Below, piece after piece: positions 23,474 through 32,069 of a stretch of 64,000 nt of DNA. This stretch comes from Planococcus halocryophilus (lineage in GTDB: Bacteria; Bacillota; Bacilli; Bacillales_A; Planococcaceae). The position numbers were made by a program, and so were the translations under genes. A model generated the notes under the pieces. The model had not been told where the DNA came from, did no database searches, and worked only from the letters and a program-made list of their open reading frames with translations. Where the stretch lies: NCBI RefSeq assembly GCF_022489025.1, contig NZ_JAKVTG010000007.1, forward strand, positions 62,001-126,000. The letters are read 5' to 3'. Numbering within the stretch: position 1 is the first letter of the stretch; every line of letters starts with the position of its first letter.

Positions 23474-24862
23474 ATGTTCAATAAACTATCTTTGAAAATC
23501 GGTATGCTGTTTTTTATCTTTATTTTAATTATTGAAGCGTTCTTGTTTACAACGCTGTATGTAACTTTGGTCAATGAACGGGTAGACGAAGTGATGGAGA
23601 ATTTGCTAGCGCGTGGTGAAACACATAGCGAAGTGTTAGCCGACAGTTTTGAAGAAGTGACGTTGAGCCATGTGGGGATGATGGAAGCGGCAACTGATTT
23701 TATTGTTGTTATTACTGATGAAGAGGGCGAAATCTTAGTTAATTCGGATGCATTGGAACCAGAAATGGTGGCTGTACTTGAACATACAGAATTTGAAGAA
23801 ATGCCACCACAAGGTGAAATTGTCGAGGAAGATTGGCAAAGCAAGCGCTACATCGCAACAGATAGCCCGATTACGATTGATGGGCAACACGCCGGGCATA
23901 TTTTTATGTTTTCGCCAACGGACAATATTGATCGCATCGTTGCTCATTTGAAAAACCAGTTTCTGTTAGTAGCGCTGATCGCTTTGGTTGTAACGATTAT
24001 TACGATTTTACTATTGTCACGGTTTATTACGCTGCCTTTAATTCGTATGAAAGAAGCCACTGAACAGTTAAGCCAAGGCAACAATCGAGTCGATTTAACA
24101 AATGAACGAAATGATGAGCTTGGCGAATTAGCGAATGCAATTACCAAATTATCGACAGACCTTGACCGGTTGAAAAAAGCGCGCAATGAATTTCTGTCGA
24201 GTATTTCTCATGAATTGCGGACTCCGTTAACTTATATTAAAGGTTATGCTGATATTTTGGAACGCGGGGACACAACAGAGCGAGAGCGCGAAGAATATTT
24301 GAGTATTATTCGCGAAGAAACAGCTCATTTAACGTTGTTAATTGGGAATTTATTTGATTTGGCGAAATTGGACCGCAATCAATTTACGATTGAACAAAAA
24401 GACGTCTCAATCGCTGAATTGTTAAATTCCGTTGCTGTTTTAGTAAAACCAGCATTTGATGATAAACAACTTACCTTGTCGGTAAATTGCAGCGAAGACT
24501 TGCAAGCGTTTATCGATTCCGAACGAATTCAACAAGTGTTGCTCAATATTTTAGACAATGCCCGTAAGCACTCGTTTGCAGGCGGAAGCGTGAAGACGAC
24601 GTGCACTGAGGAAGATGATAAAATCGCAATCCGAATTAGTGACGAAGGGCAAGGAATACCTGAAGATGAACTGCCATTTGTTTTTGATCGACTTTACCGC
24701 GTGGAAAAATCGAGATCGCGGGAAAGAGGCGGTTCGGGACTTGGACTGGCAATTGCTAAAGAAATCATGGAATCGCATGGTGGGCAGATCAACATCGATA
24801 GCCAATTTGGCAAAGGAACGACTGTGACCATTCGATTGAAAAGAGGTGGAGACCATTCATAA
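23474..24862 (+). CDS. Membrane sensor histidine kinase
   Basis: A 462-residue kinase: transmembrane helix about 7-29, an extracellular sensor region about 30-160, second helix about 165-187, HAMP about 188-240, HisKA with phospho-acceptor H246 in SSISHELRTPLTYIKG, and HATPase_c with the N box NILDNARKHS, G1 DEGQGIP, F box FDRLYRVEKSR and G2 GGSGLGLAIAKEI. The intact motifs indicate an active kinase. It overlaps the regulator gene by 17 bases, so the two are a cognate pair. The signal is unknown; the surrounding genes suggest envelope or metal stress. Confidence 0.93.
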   Translation: MFNKLSLKIGMLFFIFILIIEAFLFTTLYVTLVNERVDEVMENLLARGETHSEVLADSFEEVTLSHVGMMEAATDFIVVITDEEGEILVNSDALEPEMVAVLEHTEFEEMPPQGEIVEEDWQSKRYIATDSPITIDGQHAGHIFMFSPTDNIDRIVAHLKNQFLLVALIALVVTIITILLLSRFITLPLIRMKEATEQLSQGNNRVDLTNERNDELGELANAITKLSTDLDRLKKARNEFLSSISHELRTPLTYIKGYADILERGDTTEREREEYLSIIREETAHLTLLIGNLFDLAKLDRNQFTIEQKDVSIAELLNSVAVLVKPAFDDKQLTLSVNCSEDLQAFIDSERIQQVLLNILDNARKHSFAGGSVKTTCTEEDDKIAIRISDEGQGIPEDELPFVFDRLYRVEKSRSRERGGSGLGLAIAKEIMESHGGQINIDSQFGKGTTVTIRLKRGGDHS

Positions 24863-25523
24863 AGTATTGTTAGTGGACGATGAAAAACGAATGCTCGATT
24901 TAGTTGCCCTTTATTTGCGGCCACATAACTACGTTTGCACAAAAGCAGACAATGGCAAACTAGCATTGGAGTTATTGAAAAAAGAATCTTTTGATTTGGT
25001 GTTGCTGGATATTATGATGCCAGATATGGATGGTTGGGAAGTATGCCGAGACATCCGCAAGTTTTCGAGTGTCCCGATCATTATGCTGACAGCTCGTGAA
25101 CAACAAGAAGACGTCGTCAAAGGACTGCGTCTCGGTGCAGACGATTACATGACAAAACCTTTCGGCGAAGAAGAGTTGCTCGCGCGCATGGAAGCTTTAT
25201 TGCGCCGAAGTGCTCCTGCAAACCGGGTTGAGTTTAAAGGGTTACTTTGGGACGAAGAAAGTTTCGAATTGAATTATGAACAAAAATCGATTCGCCTCAC
25301 CCCAAAAGAGTTTTCAATGCTCGGGCTGTTAATGAAAAATCCGAATAAAGTATTCGAACGCGACCGGTTATTAGAGTTAGTATGGGGTTACGATTCGGAA
25401 ACAGAAGGACGAACAGTCGATTCACATGTCCGCAATATTCGAGAAAAAGTTCGCCAAGCAGGTTTTCCCGTCGATGATCATTTCCTGACGGTATGGGGAA
25501 TCGGCTATAAATGGGTTCATTAA
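24846..25523 (+). CDS. OmpR/PhoB-family response regulator
   Basis: A 225-residue regulator with a receiver domain (about 1-120; acidic pair VDDE, phospho-acceptor D55 in LLDIMMPDMDGW, MLTAR, conserved Lys in YMTKPF) and a winged-helix DNA-binding domain (about 130-225; LTPKEFSMLGLLMKNP, GRTVDSHVRNIREKV). The GTG start at 24846 is the only one that keeps the first beta strand; its Shine-Dalgarno is weak, which fits translational coupling to the overlapping kinase gene. Confidence 0.92.
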   Translation: METIHKVLLVDDEKRMLDLVALYLRPHNYVCTKADNGKLALELLKKESFDLVLLDIMMPDMDGWEVCRDIRKFSSVPIIMLTAREQQEDVVKGLRLGADDYMTKPFGEEELLARMEALLRRSAPANRVEFKGLLWDEESFELNYEQKSIRLTPKEFSMLGLLMKNPNKVFERDRLLELVWGYDSETEGRTVDSHVRNIREKVRQAGFPVDDHFLTVWGIGYKWVH

Positions 25524-25524
25524 A

Positions 25525-25559
25525 AAAACCACTGCAGATTTTTTTTCTGCAGTGGTTTT
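25525..25559. terminator. Bidirectional intrinsic terminator
   Basis: AAAACCACTGCAG / CTGCAGTGGTTTT with a T-rich 9-base loop, between the response regulator and the convergent flavoprotein gene. Confidence 0.9.
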
Positions 25560-25561
25560 CT

Positions 25562-27040
25562 CTAGATTAATCGTTTACCAGAAACTGAGCGCGCGGCGTG
25601 AATGCCACTTGCAGCAGCGCCAATCGTACCGCCACCTGGGAAAATGTGATCGCCACAAACATATAGATTAGGCAATCCAGAATGATGCGAAATCGAATGG
25701 AACAAAGAGGCATCTAAAGTTTGAGGAAATCCACCGACCAAGCCATTAACACGACCCGCAAAACGTTCCCAAGCTTTAGGCGCACCGCTCTCCATATGGA
25801 CAATGGCCTCACGAAACCCAGGAACCACTTGTTGAATCGCTTGCAGTATACGTTCAGTTAATATTTCGCGCGTTTCTTCATATTTTTCTCGACTGTCCCA
25901 TTCTGCGATTCGCGAATGGGTGGAAATTGTTACCGTTTGAAAGCCTTCAGGCGCACGTAATTCGTCGTTTAGAAGAGAAGAAGACATAAAGAAATGGCCG
26001 CCTTCAGCAAGTCCGTCGCCAGTAGAAATTTGCCTGAATGCCGGTAATGGCTCGACTAGTTTGGTTGAATCAATGGCCATGTAAAGTGTCAACGTTGCCC
26101 AAGTTTCCCCAGCAATACCGTCACGCAATGACACTTTCAGTTTAGAGACAAGTTCCGGTGCTAAAATTTTCGTCAATTGCTGAATCGGTACGTTTAAAAT
26201 AACATCGCTTGCATCATACGTATTGCCGCGGTGGTCAGTCGCAATCCAACCATCACCTTGGCGCTCTAGCTTTTCAATCGTTCGTCGTTTTTTTAACACA
26301 CCACCATTTTCGGTTAAGCTGTCACCCATCAGTTCAGCAAAACGATACAAGCCGCCAGGTACATAATAGGCCCCTTCATGATAAATATCCAGCGCTACTG
26401 CTGCCAATAAATACGCGACATCTTCACTACCCGTTTGCATGCTATCAATTAATAACCCATCAAGCATATGACGGAATTCATGCAATTCATTGAGGTCATG
26501 CTTTTTTAAACGCTGATCTAAGGTTTGATTGAAAAAAGGAAGCAGTTTGATGTGTTGTGGCCGCATTGATTTTACTAAATAAGCCCATTCGTTTGCGGTA
26601 GCGGGAGGCAAGGCAGGAAGAGGGTCCATCAACGTGCGGACAGTCGCGGCTACAGCAAAAATTTCTTTATAGAACGCTCGAATTTTTTCACTGTGAGATG
26701 GAAAATGAGCAACGATGCCGTCAACGTGTTGCGCCCGGTCTTGATGAAACACAAAAGTCGAATCCCGGTGGACCATTTCCATTACGCGCGCGAGCGGTTC
26801 GATGGACATTGGTTTACCGAGATAACGAAAAACGCGTTCGTGAATGCCGCCTGGCTCTAACCCCATACCGAGTGTGGCACCAACAGGAAATAAATACTTA
26901 TGGCGTTTGAATTTACTAGCACAGCCACCAAGTTCTGAAGACGCTTCGAGCAAGGTCACAGACCAACCGTCTTGTGCGAGTAGTGAACTCGCTGTTAAAC
27001 CGCCAATCCCCGCACCTACAACCAATACATGTCGAGTCAT
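25562..27040 (-). CDS. Phytoene-desaturase-family FAD-dependent oxidoreductase
   Basis: A 492-residue flavoprotein with the dinucleotide-binding start VLVVGAGIGGLTASSLLA and ELGGCASKF, and the C-terminal FAD motif YVCGDHIFPGGGTIGAAASG typical of carotenoid desaturases, isomerases and related amine oxidases. No other carotenoid gene is adjacent, so a carotenoid substrate is possible but unsupported; retinol-saturase- or CrtISO-like activity is an alternative. The start at 27040 follows AAAGGAG at nine bases; the upstream in-frame ATG adds 19 unsupported residues. Transcribed alone. Confidence 0.82.
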   Translation of the reverse strand: MTRHVLVVGAGIGGLTASSLLAQDGWSVTLLEASSELGGCASKFKRHKYLFPVGATLGMGLEPGGIHERVFRYLGKPMSIEPLARVMEMVHRDSTFVFHQDRAQHVDGIVAHFPSHSEKIRAFYKEIFAVAATVRTLMDPLPALPPATANEWAYLVKSMRPQHIKLLPFFNQTLDQRLKKHDLNELHEFRHMLDGLLIDSMQTGSEDVAYLLAAVALDIYHEGAYYVPGGLYRFAELMGDSLTENGGVLKKRRTIEKLERQGDGWIATDHRGNTYDASDVILNVPIQQLTKILAPELVSKLKVSLRDGIAGETWATLTLYMAIDSTKLVEPLPAFRQISTGDGLAEGGHFFMSSSLLNDELRAPEGFQTVTISTHSRIAEWDSREKYEETREILTERILQAIQQVVPGFREAIVHMESGAPKAWERFAGRVNGLVGGFPQTLDASLFHSISHHSGLPNLYVCGDHIFPGGGTIGAAASGIHAARSVSGKRLI

Positions 27041-27094
27041 CCGAATCCACTCCTTTGCTTTTATTATGGAGAAAAGCGAACCTTCCTGCCAATA

Positions 27095-27137
27095 CAAAAG
27101 CCCGGCCGCGGAGAATTTCCCTGCGACCGGGCTTTTG
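27095..27137. terminator. Intrinsic terminator beyond the four-helix copper protein gene
   Basis: CAAAAGCCCGG / CCGGGCTTTTG with an imperfectly paired 21-base interior. The T-rich arm lets it act on either strand, and it lies 10 bases after the stop of the minus-strand gene. Confidence 0.8.
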
Positions 27138-27147
27138 ATGGAGAAAA

Positions 27148-27474
27148 TTACGCTACGTTACGGCAAGCTTCTGCGCATTTTGCACAAGCTTCTGCACATT
27201 TTTTACAATGATCGTGTTCGTGTTTTGAACATTCTTCTGCACAAGCTTCACAAATCGCTGCACAAGCTTTCGCTAGTTCTGCAACAAACGGTGAATTACG
27301 TGTAATGGCATGCTCGAGGTAAGCACAAATGTCCGCGCATTCTCGGTCTAGACGAATGCACTGCGCCATCATTTTCACGTCATCTTCTTGCAAGCAAGCA
27401 TCAAAACAGTGGTTGCACGCTGCTGCGCAATCGTGCAAAGTCTTAATCAGTTCTGCATGTTGTTCATTAGCCAT
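27148..27474 (-). CDS. Four-helix-bundle copper-binding protein (DUF326, YhjQ-like)
   Basis: A 108-residue, Cys-rich protein of the Csp/YhjQ family, which stores Cu(I) in thiolates lining a four-helix bundle. Cysteines recur as CAAACNHCFDAC, CIRLDRECADIC, CAAICEACAEEC and CKKCAEACAKCAEAC. The start at 27474 follows GGAGG; the TTG at 27489 precedes that site. No signal peptide, so cytosolic. Together with YdhK, F510_1955 and SHOCT genes nearby it suggests a copper-handling accessory group, though no CopA, CopZ or CsoR is in the window. Confidence 0.92.
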   Translation of the reverse strand: MANEQHAELIKTLHDCAAACNHCFDACLQEDDVKMMAQCIRLDRECADICAYLEHAITRNSPFVAELAKACAAICEACAEECSKHEHDHCKKCAEACAKCAEACRNVA

Positions 27475-27573
27475 CAATAAAACCTCCAATTTCAGATTTT
27501 GTAGCTTCTCTTTTTAGCTTCCCTTTAATCTGGAAATTAAACGAAAAAAAGAAACTCCACAAAAACTGCACAA

Positions 27574-27828
27574 TTAGTTTTTTGGTGACTCTTTTAACAA
27601 GCGCAACTGCTCATCATATTGTTCTTTACTAATTTCGCCTCTCACATAACGTTGACGTAATGATTCGATTGCATGATCTGATTCATGCGGTTCGGTGCTC
27701 GCTGCATTTTTGCGCGCTTTGATCAATGTAAACCATAAAGCGCCACCAATTAGAGTCAATACGACGATAAATCCAACAGCAATCGTGACGCCAAGTGCTT
27801 GGTTACCGGGTGTGAAAAACTCTCCCAT
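27574..27828 (-). CDS. Small membrane protein with C-terminal SHOCT domain
   Basis: An 84-residue protein with one transmembrane helix (about residues 12-35, GVTIAVGFIVVLTLIGGAL) and a C-terminal SHOCT motif (IESLRQRYVRGEISKEQYDEQ), a short oligomerisation helix pair found at the ends of many proteins. The start at 27828 is an ATG with GTGAG nine bases upstream; a TTG at 27837 is less likely. Such proteins often accompany copper-resistance genes in Bacillaceae. Function unknown. Confidence 0.82.
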   Translation of the reverse strand: MGEFFTPGNQALGVTIAVGFIVVLTLIGGALWFTLIKARKNAASTEPHESDHAIESLRQRYVRGEISKEQYDEQLRLLKESPKN

Positions 27829-28021
27829 TGCTTTCAACTCACTTTCTTTAAAGAAGTTTATTTCTTACAAATGACTATCTCCATACCTTACGGTTAGTGT
27901 AGTTCACCCATTGGATAAATGCAATGAACGGAAATATTTGGTGATAAGAGCATCCATTAATAGAAAGACTTTATTGGAAGTTATGCTACGATAGGTGCAT
28001 ACAATAAAAGGGGTGTTTTCC

Positions 28022-28561
28022 ATGTTCATACATAAAATTGACGAAGACTTATCATTGAAAGTTCTGGAAATGCGTGATGCAGAAAGAATTTTTAGCCTGA
28101 CTGATGTATCGAGAGAGTATTTGAGAGAATGGTTACCTTGGCTCGATTTTACAACAAAAGTAGAAGACACGAGAGATTTTATCAAATCCGGTAGCAGTAA
28201 TTTTGTTGAAGGCAAATCTTTAGGCGCAGCCATTTTGTACAAAGGAGAAATTGTGGGAGTTGGGGGCTTTAACAGCATTAATGGAGCTAACAAAACCGCA
28301 TATATTGGCTATTGGCTCGGGCAGGAATATCAAGGAAAGGGCATCATGACGCGCGTTGCAAAAGCTTTGACTGATTATGCACTAACTGAGCTCAAGTTGA
28401 ATAAAGTCGAAATTCGTGCAGCCGCAGAAAATCACAAAAGCCGCAGCATTCCTGAACGTCTAGGCTTTAAAGAAGAAGGCACTATCCGCCAAGCTGAGTG
28501 GCTATACGACCATTATGTCGATCACGTAGTTTACGGTATGTTGGCTGAGGAATGGAAATAA
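28022..28561 (+). CDS. GNAT acetyltransferase (RimJ/RimL, YdaF-like)
   Basis: A 179-residue N-acetyltransferase of the ribosomal-protein-acetylase branch: LREWLPWLDF, then the acetyl-CoA motif A IGYWLGQEYQGKGIMTRVAKAL, NKVEIRAAAENHKSR and RLGFKEEGTIRQAEWLYD. It resembles Bacillus YdaF. Substrate (protein N-terminus or small amine) unknown. The start at 28022 has AAAAGGGGTG upstream; the in-frame ATG at 27995 adds nine unsupported residues. Monocistronic. Confidence 0.88.
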   Translation: MFIHKIDEDLSLKVLEMRDAERIFSLTDVSREYLREWLPWLDFTTKVEDTRDFIKSGSSNFVEGKSLGAAILYKGEIVGVGGFNSINGANKTAYIGYWLGQEYQGKGIMTRVAKALTDYALTELKLNKVEIRAAAENHKSRSIPERLGFKEEGTIRQAEWLYDHYVDHVVYGMLAEEWK

Positions 28562-28570
28562 ATAGAAATT

Positions 28571-28606
28571 AAAACAAAGCAGCGAAATTGTTGCTTTGTT
28601 TTTTTT
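28571..28606 (+). terminator. Intrinsic terminator after the GNAT gene
   Basis: AAAACAAAGCA / TGCTTTGTTTT with an AT-rich loop and eight T residues. Confidence 0.88.
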
Positions 28607-28657
28607 GAAATGAGCGTACAATACAAAGTAACAAGAAGTCGACTGGAGGGAATGCAC

Positions 28658-29383
28658 ATGAATAATAGCATCTCCATCAATAACCTCAGTAAAGCTTATG
28701 GCAAAGCAGGAGTACTTAAAAAAGTTGACTTGCAAATTGCAGAAGGTGAAATTTTTGGCTTGATCGGACCATCAGGATCAGGGAAAACAACGTTAGTTAA
28801 AATGATTGTCGGAATTGAATCCGCGACGAATGGGACAGTAGAAGTATTGGGCAAGCGAGTCCCTAATTTGACGTTGCTCGAAAACATTGGCTATATGGCT
28901 CAAGAAGATGCCTTGTACCCTGAATTGACGGGAAAAGAAAATTTGAGTTTCTTTGCATCACTGTACAAAATGAAAAAAGCGAATTTGAAAGACCGAATCG
29001 CTTATGCAGCAGATTTGGTGGAGTTAACCGACGAATTAGGAAAAAAAGTCGCGGCTTATTCAGGTGGTATGAAACGGCGCTTGTCTTTAGCGATTGCGCT
29101 TGTTCACGACCCGCAAATTCTAATTCTTGATGAGCCAACTGTCGGCATCGACCCAGAACTTCGCATATCCATATGGCGTGAATTGATGACACTAAAAAAA
29201 GAGCAAGGGAAGACGATTATCGTAACCACTCACGTAATGGATGAAGCAGAAAAATGCGACCGCATTGCCATGGTTCGTGAAGGTGGGATTTTAGCAGTTG
29301 GAACACCAGACGAGCTGAAAACGACATATGGCGCAGCTGATTTAGAAGAAGTCTTTCTGCAAGCAGGGAGGGATGCGCGATGA
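28658..29383 (+). CDS. ABC transporter ATP-binding subunit
   Basis: A 241-residue ATPase with Walker A GPSGSGKTTLV, signature YSGGMKRRLS, Walker B ILILDEPTVG and the switch His in IVTTHVMDEA. The DrrA/CcmA-type sequence and the ABC-2 permease immediately downstream (start overlaps this stop, ATGA) indicate an exporter. The start at 28658 has GGAGGG at seven bases; the ATG at 28652 is too close. Substrate unknown (drug, lipid or antimicrobial peptide). Confidence 0.92.
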   Translation: MNNSISINNLSKAYGKAGVLKKVDLQIAEGEIFGLIGPSGSGKTTLVKMIVGIESATNGTVEVLGKRVPNLTLLENIGYMAQEDALYPELTGKENLSFFASLYKMKKANLKDRIAYAADLVELTDELGKKVAAYSGGMKRRLSLAIALVHDPQILILDEPTVGIDPELRISIWRELMTLKKEQGKTIIVTTHVMDEAEKCDRIAMVREGGILAVGTPDELKTTYGAADLEEVFLQAGRDAR

Positions 29384-30456
29384 GAACGCTAGCCCTAATT
29401 CGACGCATCATGCTGCAATTACTTCGTGACAAACGGACAATGGCTTTGCTGTTTTTTGCCCCATTAATTGTGTTGACTTTAATGTATTTTTTCTTTAATG
29501 GCGAATCAGAAGACCCGAGACTCGCAGTTGTCGGAGGCAGTGAACCGCTCATCACGGCGATGGAAAACGCATCGATTGATGTGGTTTCTTATGATGCAGC
29601 CGATAATCAAACCATCATTTCGGACAACCTAGCAGGTTTGTTAGAAATAAAAGACGGCAGTTTCCAAGTGGTTTTGGAAAATAATGACCCAAGCACATCT
29701 CGTGCATTGCTTATGAAAATTACACAAATCGCAGCGATGCAAGGGGGAGGAAACGCACCGAGCATAGAGACCGAATACATTTTTGGGGATGAAGATACCG
29801 CATTTTTTGATGTGCTCGGACCGATACTAGTCGGCTTTTTCGTATTCTTTTTTGTGTTTCTCATTTCAGGCATTGGCTTGTTAAAAGAACGCGTATCGGG
29901 AACATTGGAACGCTTATTAGCAACACCAATCCGTCGCTGGGAAATTGTTGTGGCTTACTTAACGGGTTTTGGCATCTTTGCGATTATCCAAACCATTATC
30001 GTCGTATTTTACTCGATACAAGTATTGGATATGATCATGATCGGTCAAGTGTGGCATGTTATTATTGTCAATTTAATGCTGGCATTAGTGGCGCTGTCGC
30101 TTGGGATTCTGTTATCAACTTTCGCATCATCTGAATTCCAAATGGTCCAGTTTATCCCGATTGTCGTCATTCCACAAATCTTTTTTGCCGGTATTATCCC
30201 ACTCGAAGGTATGGCCGATTGGCTGCAAAATTTAAGCCGCATCATGCCGCTATATTACGCAGCCGACTCCTTAAAAGCGATTATGTATAGAGGAGAAGGG
30301 TTATCGGATATCTCGGGGCAACCTGCTGGCTCTCGCTGCTTTTGCGGTGGTGTTTATCTTTATGAACATCATTGCTTTGAAGCGCTACCGAAAATTATAA
30401 AAGTATTTCAGCTGTCTGCTTTTGTGGACAGTTTTTTTATGGGGTTATGGGGATAG
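29380..30456 (+). CDS. ABC-2 type permease with C-terminal frameshift
   Basis: An exporter membrane subunit of the ABC2_membrane_3 type: one N-terminal helix, an extracellular region (about 50-145), then helices with FFVFLISGIGLLKERVSGTLERLLATP, characteristic of the family. As written it runs to 358 residues, but the last part (from about residue 312) is not family-like. Removing one C near 30312-30314 restores DIWGNLLALAAFAVVFIF and a final KRYRKL, with a stop at 30400 just before a terminator at 30411. So the sequence carries a +1 frameshift, real or from sequencing. The last transmembrane helix is lost as read. Confidence 0.85.
   Translation: MRTLALIRRIMLQLLRDKRTMALLFFAPLIVLTLMYFFFNGESEDPRLAVVGGSEPLITAMENASIDVVSYDAADNQTIISDNLAGLLEIKDGSFQVVLENNDPSTSRALLMKITQIAAMQGGGNAPSIETEYIFGDEDTAFFDVLGPILVGFFVFFFVFLISGIGLLKERVSGTLERLLATPIRRWEIVVAYLTGFGIFAIIQTIIVVFYSIQVLDMIMIGQVWHVIIVNLMLALVALSLGILLSTFASSEFQMVQFIPIVVIPQIFFAGIIPLEGMADWLQNLSRIMPLYYAADSLKAIMYRGEGLSDISGQPAGSRCFCGGVYLYEHHCFEALPKIIKVFQLSAFVDSFFMGLWG
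30411..30438 (+). terminator. Intrinsic terminator of the ABC exporter operon
   Basis: CTGTC / GACAG stem with a 10-base loop and seven T residues. It lies inside the frameshifted reading but 10 bases beyond the restored stop, which supports 30400 as the original gene end. Confidence 0.7.
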
Positions 30457-30530
30457 CGCAGTTCGCTTATGTGAACTGCTAGGCATTGTAGGGAGGTTGG
30501 TTTTGTGAAAAGGTGTTGTGAAATTTCCGA

Positions 30531-30740
30531 TACGTGTAGAGGGCGGGAAAGTTCATGTAAAGAGTTCGAAAGTTCGTGTAAAGAGTTCAAAAGCTCATAT
30601 AAGGGAATCAAAAGTTCGTGTATAAATCGTGATGAGTGTAAAGAGGTGAAAAGTTCATGTAAAGAGTTCGAAAGTTCATGTAAGAGGACAAAAAATTCGT
30701 GTAAGGGCTGCAAAGTTGCTGTATAAATCACAACCCATGC
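30531..30740 (-). repeat. Array C1 (inverted): two 102-bp modules of five units
   Basis: On the plus strand the units read AAAGTTCATGTAAAGAGTTCG or similar; the GTA marks lie at 30536, 30557, 30578, 30599 (ATA), 30620, 30638, 30659, 30680, 30701 and 30721. Steps are 21 bp except one of 18 (30620 to 30638) and one of 20. This is family C on the opposite strand. Reading the complement, each module is four TACATGAACTTTT-like units and one diverged unit ending in GATTTA. It fills most of the gap between the ABC exporter and the next gene; about 150 bases after it hold only that gene's promoter region. Confidence 0.9.
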
Positions 30741-30897
30741 AAATGGTCGAAAACCTCATGTAACACCCACAAATCTACTCAACACATAACAAGAAAACAA
30801 ATTTCCAACTCTCCGACTACCTCTATCGTGTGACTTTTGATAAAATTAACGAGCAGGCGAATTTTAGCCACATACAGTATCTAAAGGAGAGAACATA

Positions 30898-31182
30898 ATG
30901 AAATACTTTTTAGCTGGAACAGCGATTGCTTTAATTGGCGTGTTAGTGGCGTATTTACTAAATGATTGGTCATTAATTTACATGATCAGCGGCATTGTTG
31001 CTGGCGTTGCATTGATATGGGGCGTTTTGGCATTGGGCACTGGTAAAAACAAGTCAACAAGAACAACAAGTTCAGAAAAACGTCGCGAAAAGCAACAGCG
31101 CGTGACAAAAATGAAAAACGCAGTGATGGTGGCTGTGCCGAATATAATTGCAGTAATCGTTAACTTAGCGATGATTTCATAA
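30898..31182 (+). CDS. Small membrane protein (DUF5316-like)
   Basis: A 94-residue protein with three predicted helices (about 3-20, 27-48 and 72-92), a basic Ser/Thr/Lys loop (KNKSTRTTSSEKRREKQQR) between the second and third, and RBS AAAGGAGAG. It resembles the small DUF5316 membrane proteins of Bacilli; no function is known. The methyltransferase gene begins 18 bases later, so they may share a transcript. Confidence 0.7.
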   Translation: MKYFLAGTAIALIGVLVAYLLNDWSLIYMISGIVAGVALIWGVLALGTGKNKSTRTTSSEKRREKQQRVTKMKNAVMVAVPNIIAVIVNLAMIS

Positions 31183-31200
31183 AACGGATGGGGTGAGGCA

Positions 31201-31953
31201 TTGTTAGGGTATTACAGCAAGTTGTCGTCAGAAGTGTACGATCTCGATAAGCCGATTGGTAGTTCGTTCGGGGATATTGAATATTACTTGGAGCGGCTCG
31301 ATTCATGCAAAGGTCGCATTTTGGAACCAGCAACTGGAACAGGACGTTTGCTTGTGCCATTGCTTGAAAAAGGGTTCGAAGTAGACGGTTTTGATGTATC
31401 CGAGGAAATGCTGACGGTGTGTCATACCAATTGTGAAAAACATGGCTTCCATCCGAATTTATTTCATGCAAAAATGGAGTCGTTTTCGGTTGATAGAACA
31501 TATGCAGCCATTGTGATTCCGACCGGGACATTTCTGTTGCTCGATGAACGTGAAAAATCGCTTAGAGCGCTTCAGAATTTCTACAACCATTTGGAGACAG
31601 GGGGACGATTAATTGTCGACTTGGATGTGCCAGCAGGTGTCGAACTGGAGAAAACTTCTACACGAACGTGGCAAGCGCTTAATGGCGATACGTTAACCGT
31701 GGAAAGCAAGAAAATCAAAGTGGATTGGATTCACCAAACCTTTGTTTCACAAGGGCGTTATGAACGTTGGCGCGAAGGGAAGTTGATCGAAACCGAACTC
31801 GAACGCTATCCGATGCGTTGGTACGGAGTTGAAGAATTCCGTACTATTTTAGAAAACATTGGCTTTAAAGAAGTTGCTATTTCATCTGGCTATCAAGTTG
31901 ATCACTACCCAAAAAACGCAAATTCCATCATCACATACGAAGCGACAAAATAA
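31201..31953 (+). CDS. Class I SAM-dependent methyltransferase
   Basis: A 250-residue methyltransferase. Motif I is ILEPATGTGRLLVPLLEKG, followed by VDGFDVSEEML (acidic residue for ribose), a post-I region FHAKMESF and YAAIVIPTGTFLLL. The start codon is TTG with GGTGAGG directly upstream. Substrate not recognisable; small-molecule type (UbiE/Methyltransf_25 group). Confidence 0.87.
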   Translation: MLGYYSKLSSEVYDLDKPIGSSFGDIEYYLERLDSCKGRILEPATGTGRLLVPLLEKGFEVDGFDVSEEMLTVCHTNCEKHGFHPNLFHAKMESFSVDRTYAAIVIPTGTFLLLDEREKSLRALQNFYNHLETGGRLIVDLDVPAGVELEKTSTRTWQALNGDTLTVESKKIKVDWIHQTFVSQGRYERWREGKLIETELERYPMRWYGVEEFRTILENIGFKEVAISSGYQVDHYPKNANSIITYEATK

Positions 31954-31987
31954 GAAAAACCGAGGCAGAATTCCGCCTCGGTTTTTC
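31954..31987. terminator. Bidirectional intrinsic terminator
   Basis: GAAAAACCGAGGC / GCCTCGGTTTTTC, 13-bp perfect stem with an 8-base loop, immediately after the methyltransferase stop and facing the convergent DUF1801 gene. Confidence 0.88.
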
Positions 31988-32010
31988 TTATTTAGAAACT
32001 TTAAATGCCT

Positions 32011-32054
32011 GGGACATAAGCCAGCTCGGCTCTATGCCGACCTGTCTTACGTCC
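32011..32054. repeat. 44-base interrupted palindrome
   Basis: GGGACATAAG pairs imperfectly with CTTACGTCC, and TCGGC with GCCGA inside, around loop TCTAT. It is not followed by T or A tracts. A similar opening (GGGACATAA) is common in intergenic hairpins of low-GC Gram-positives, so this may be a dispersed palindromic element. Confidence 0.5.
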
Positions 32055-32069
32055 GCTAAAATCAGCTAA

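Noticed and set aside
25562-27040. Carotenoid biosynthesis cluster
   Set aside because: Only a single desaturase-like flavoprotein is present, with no crtM/crtB, crtP or glycosyltransferase genes adjacent.
30505-30726. Cys-rich 73-residue protein (SSCKEFE repeats)
   Set aside because: Pure translation of the inverted family C units; the minus strand of the same bases gives another heptad frame. No RBS or family.
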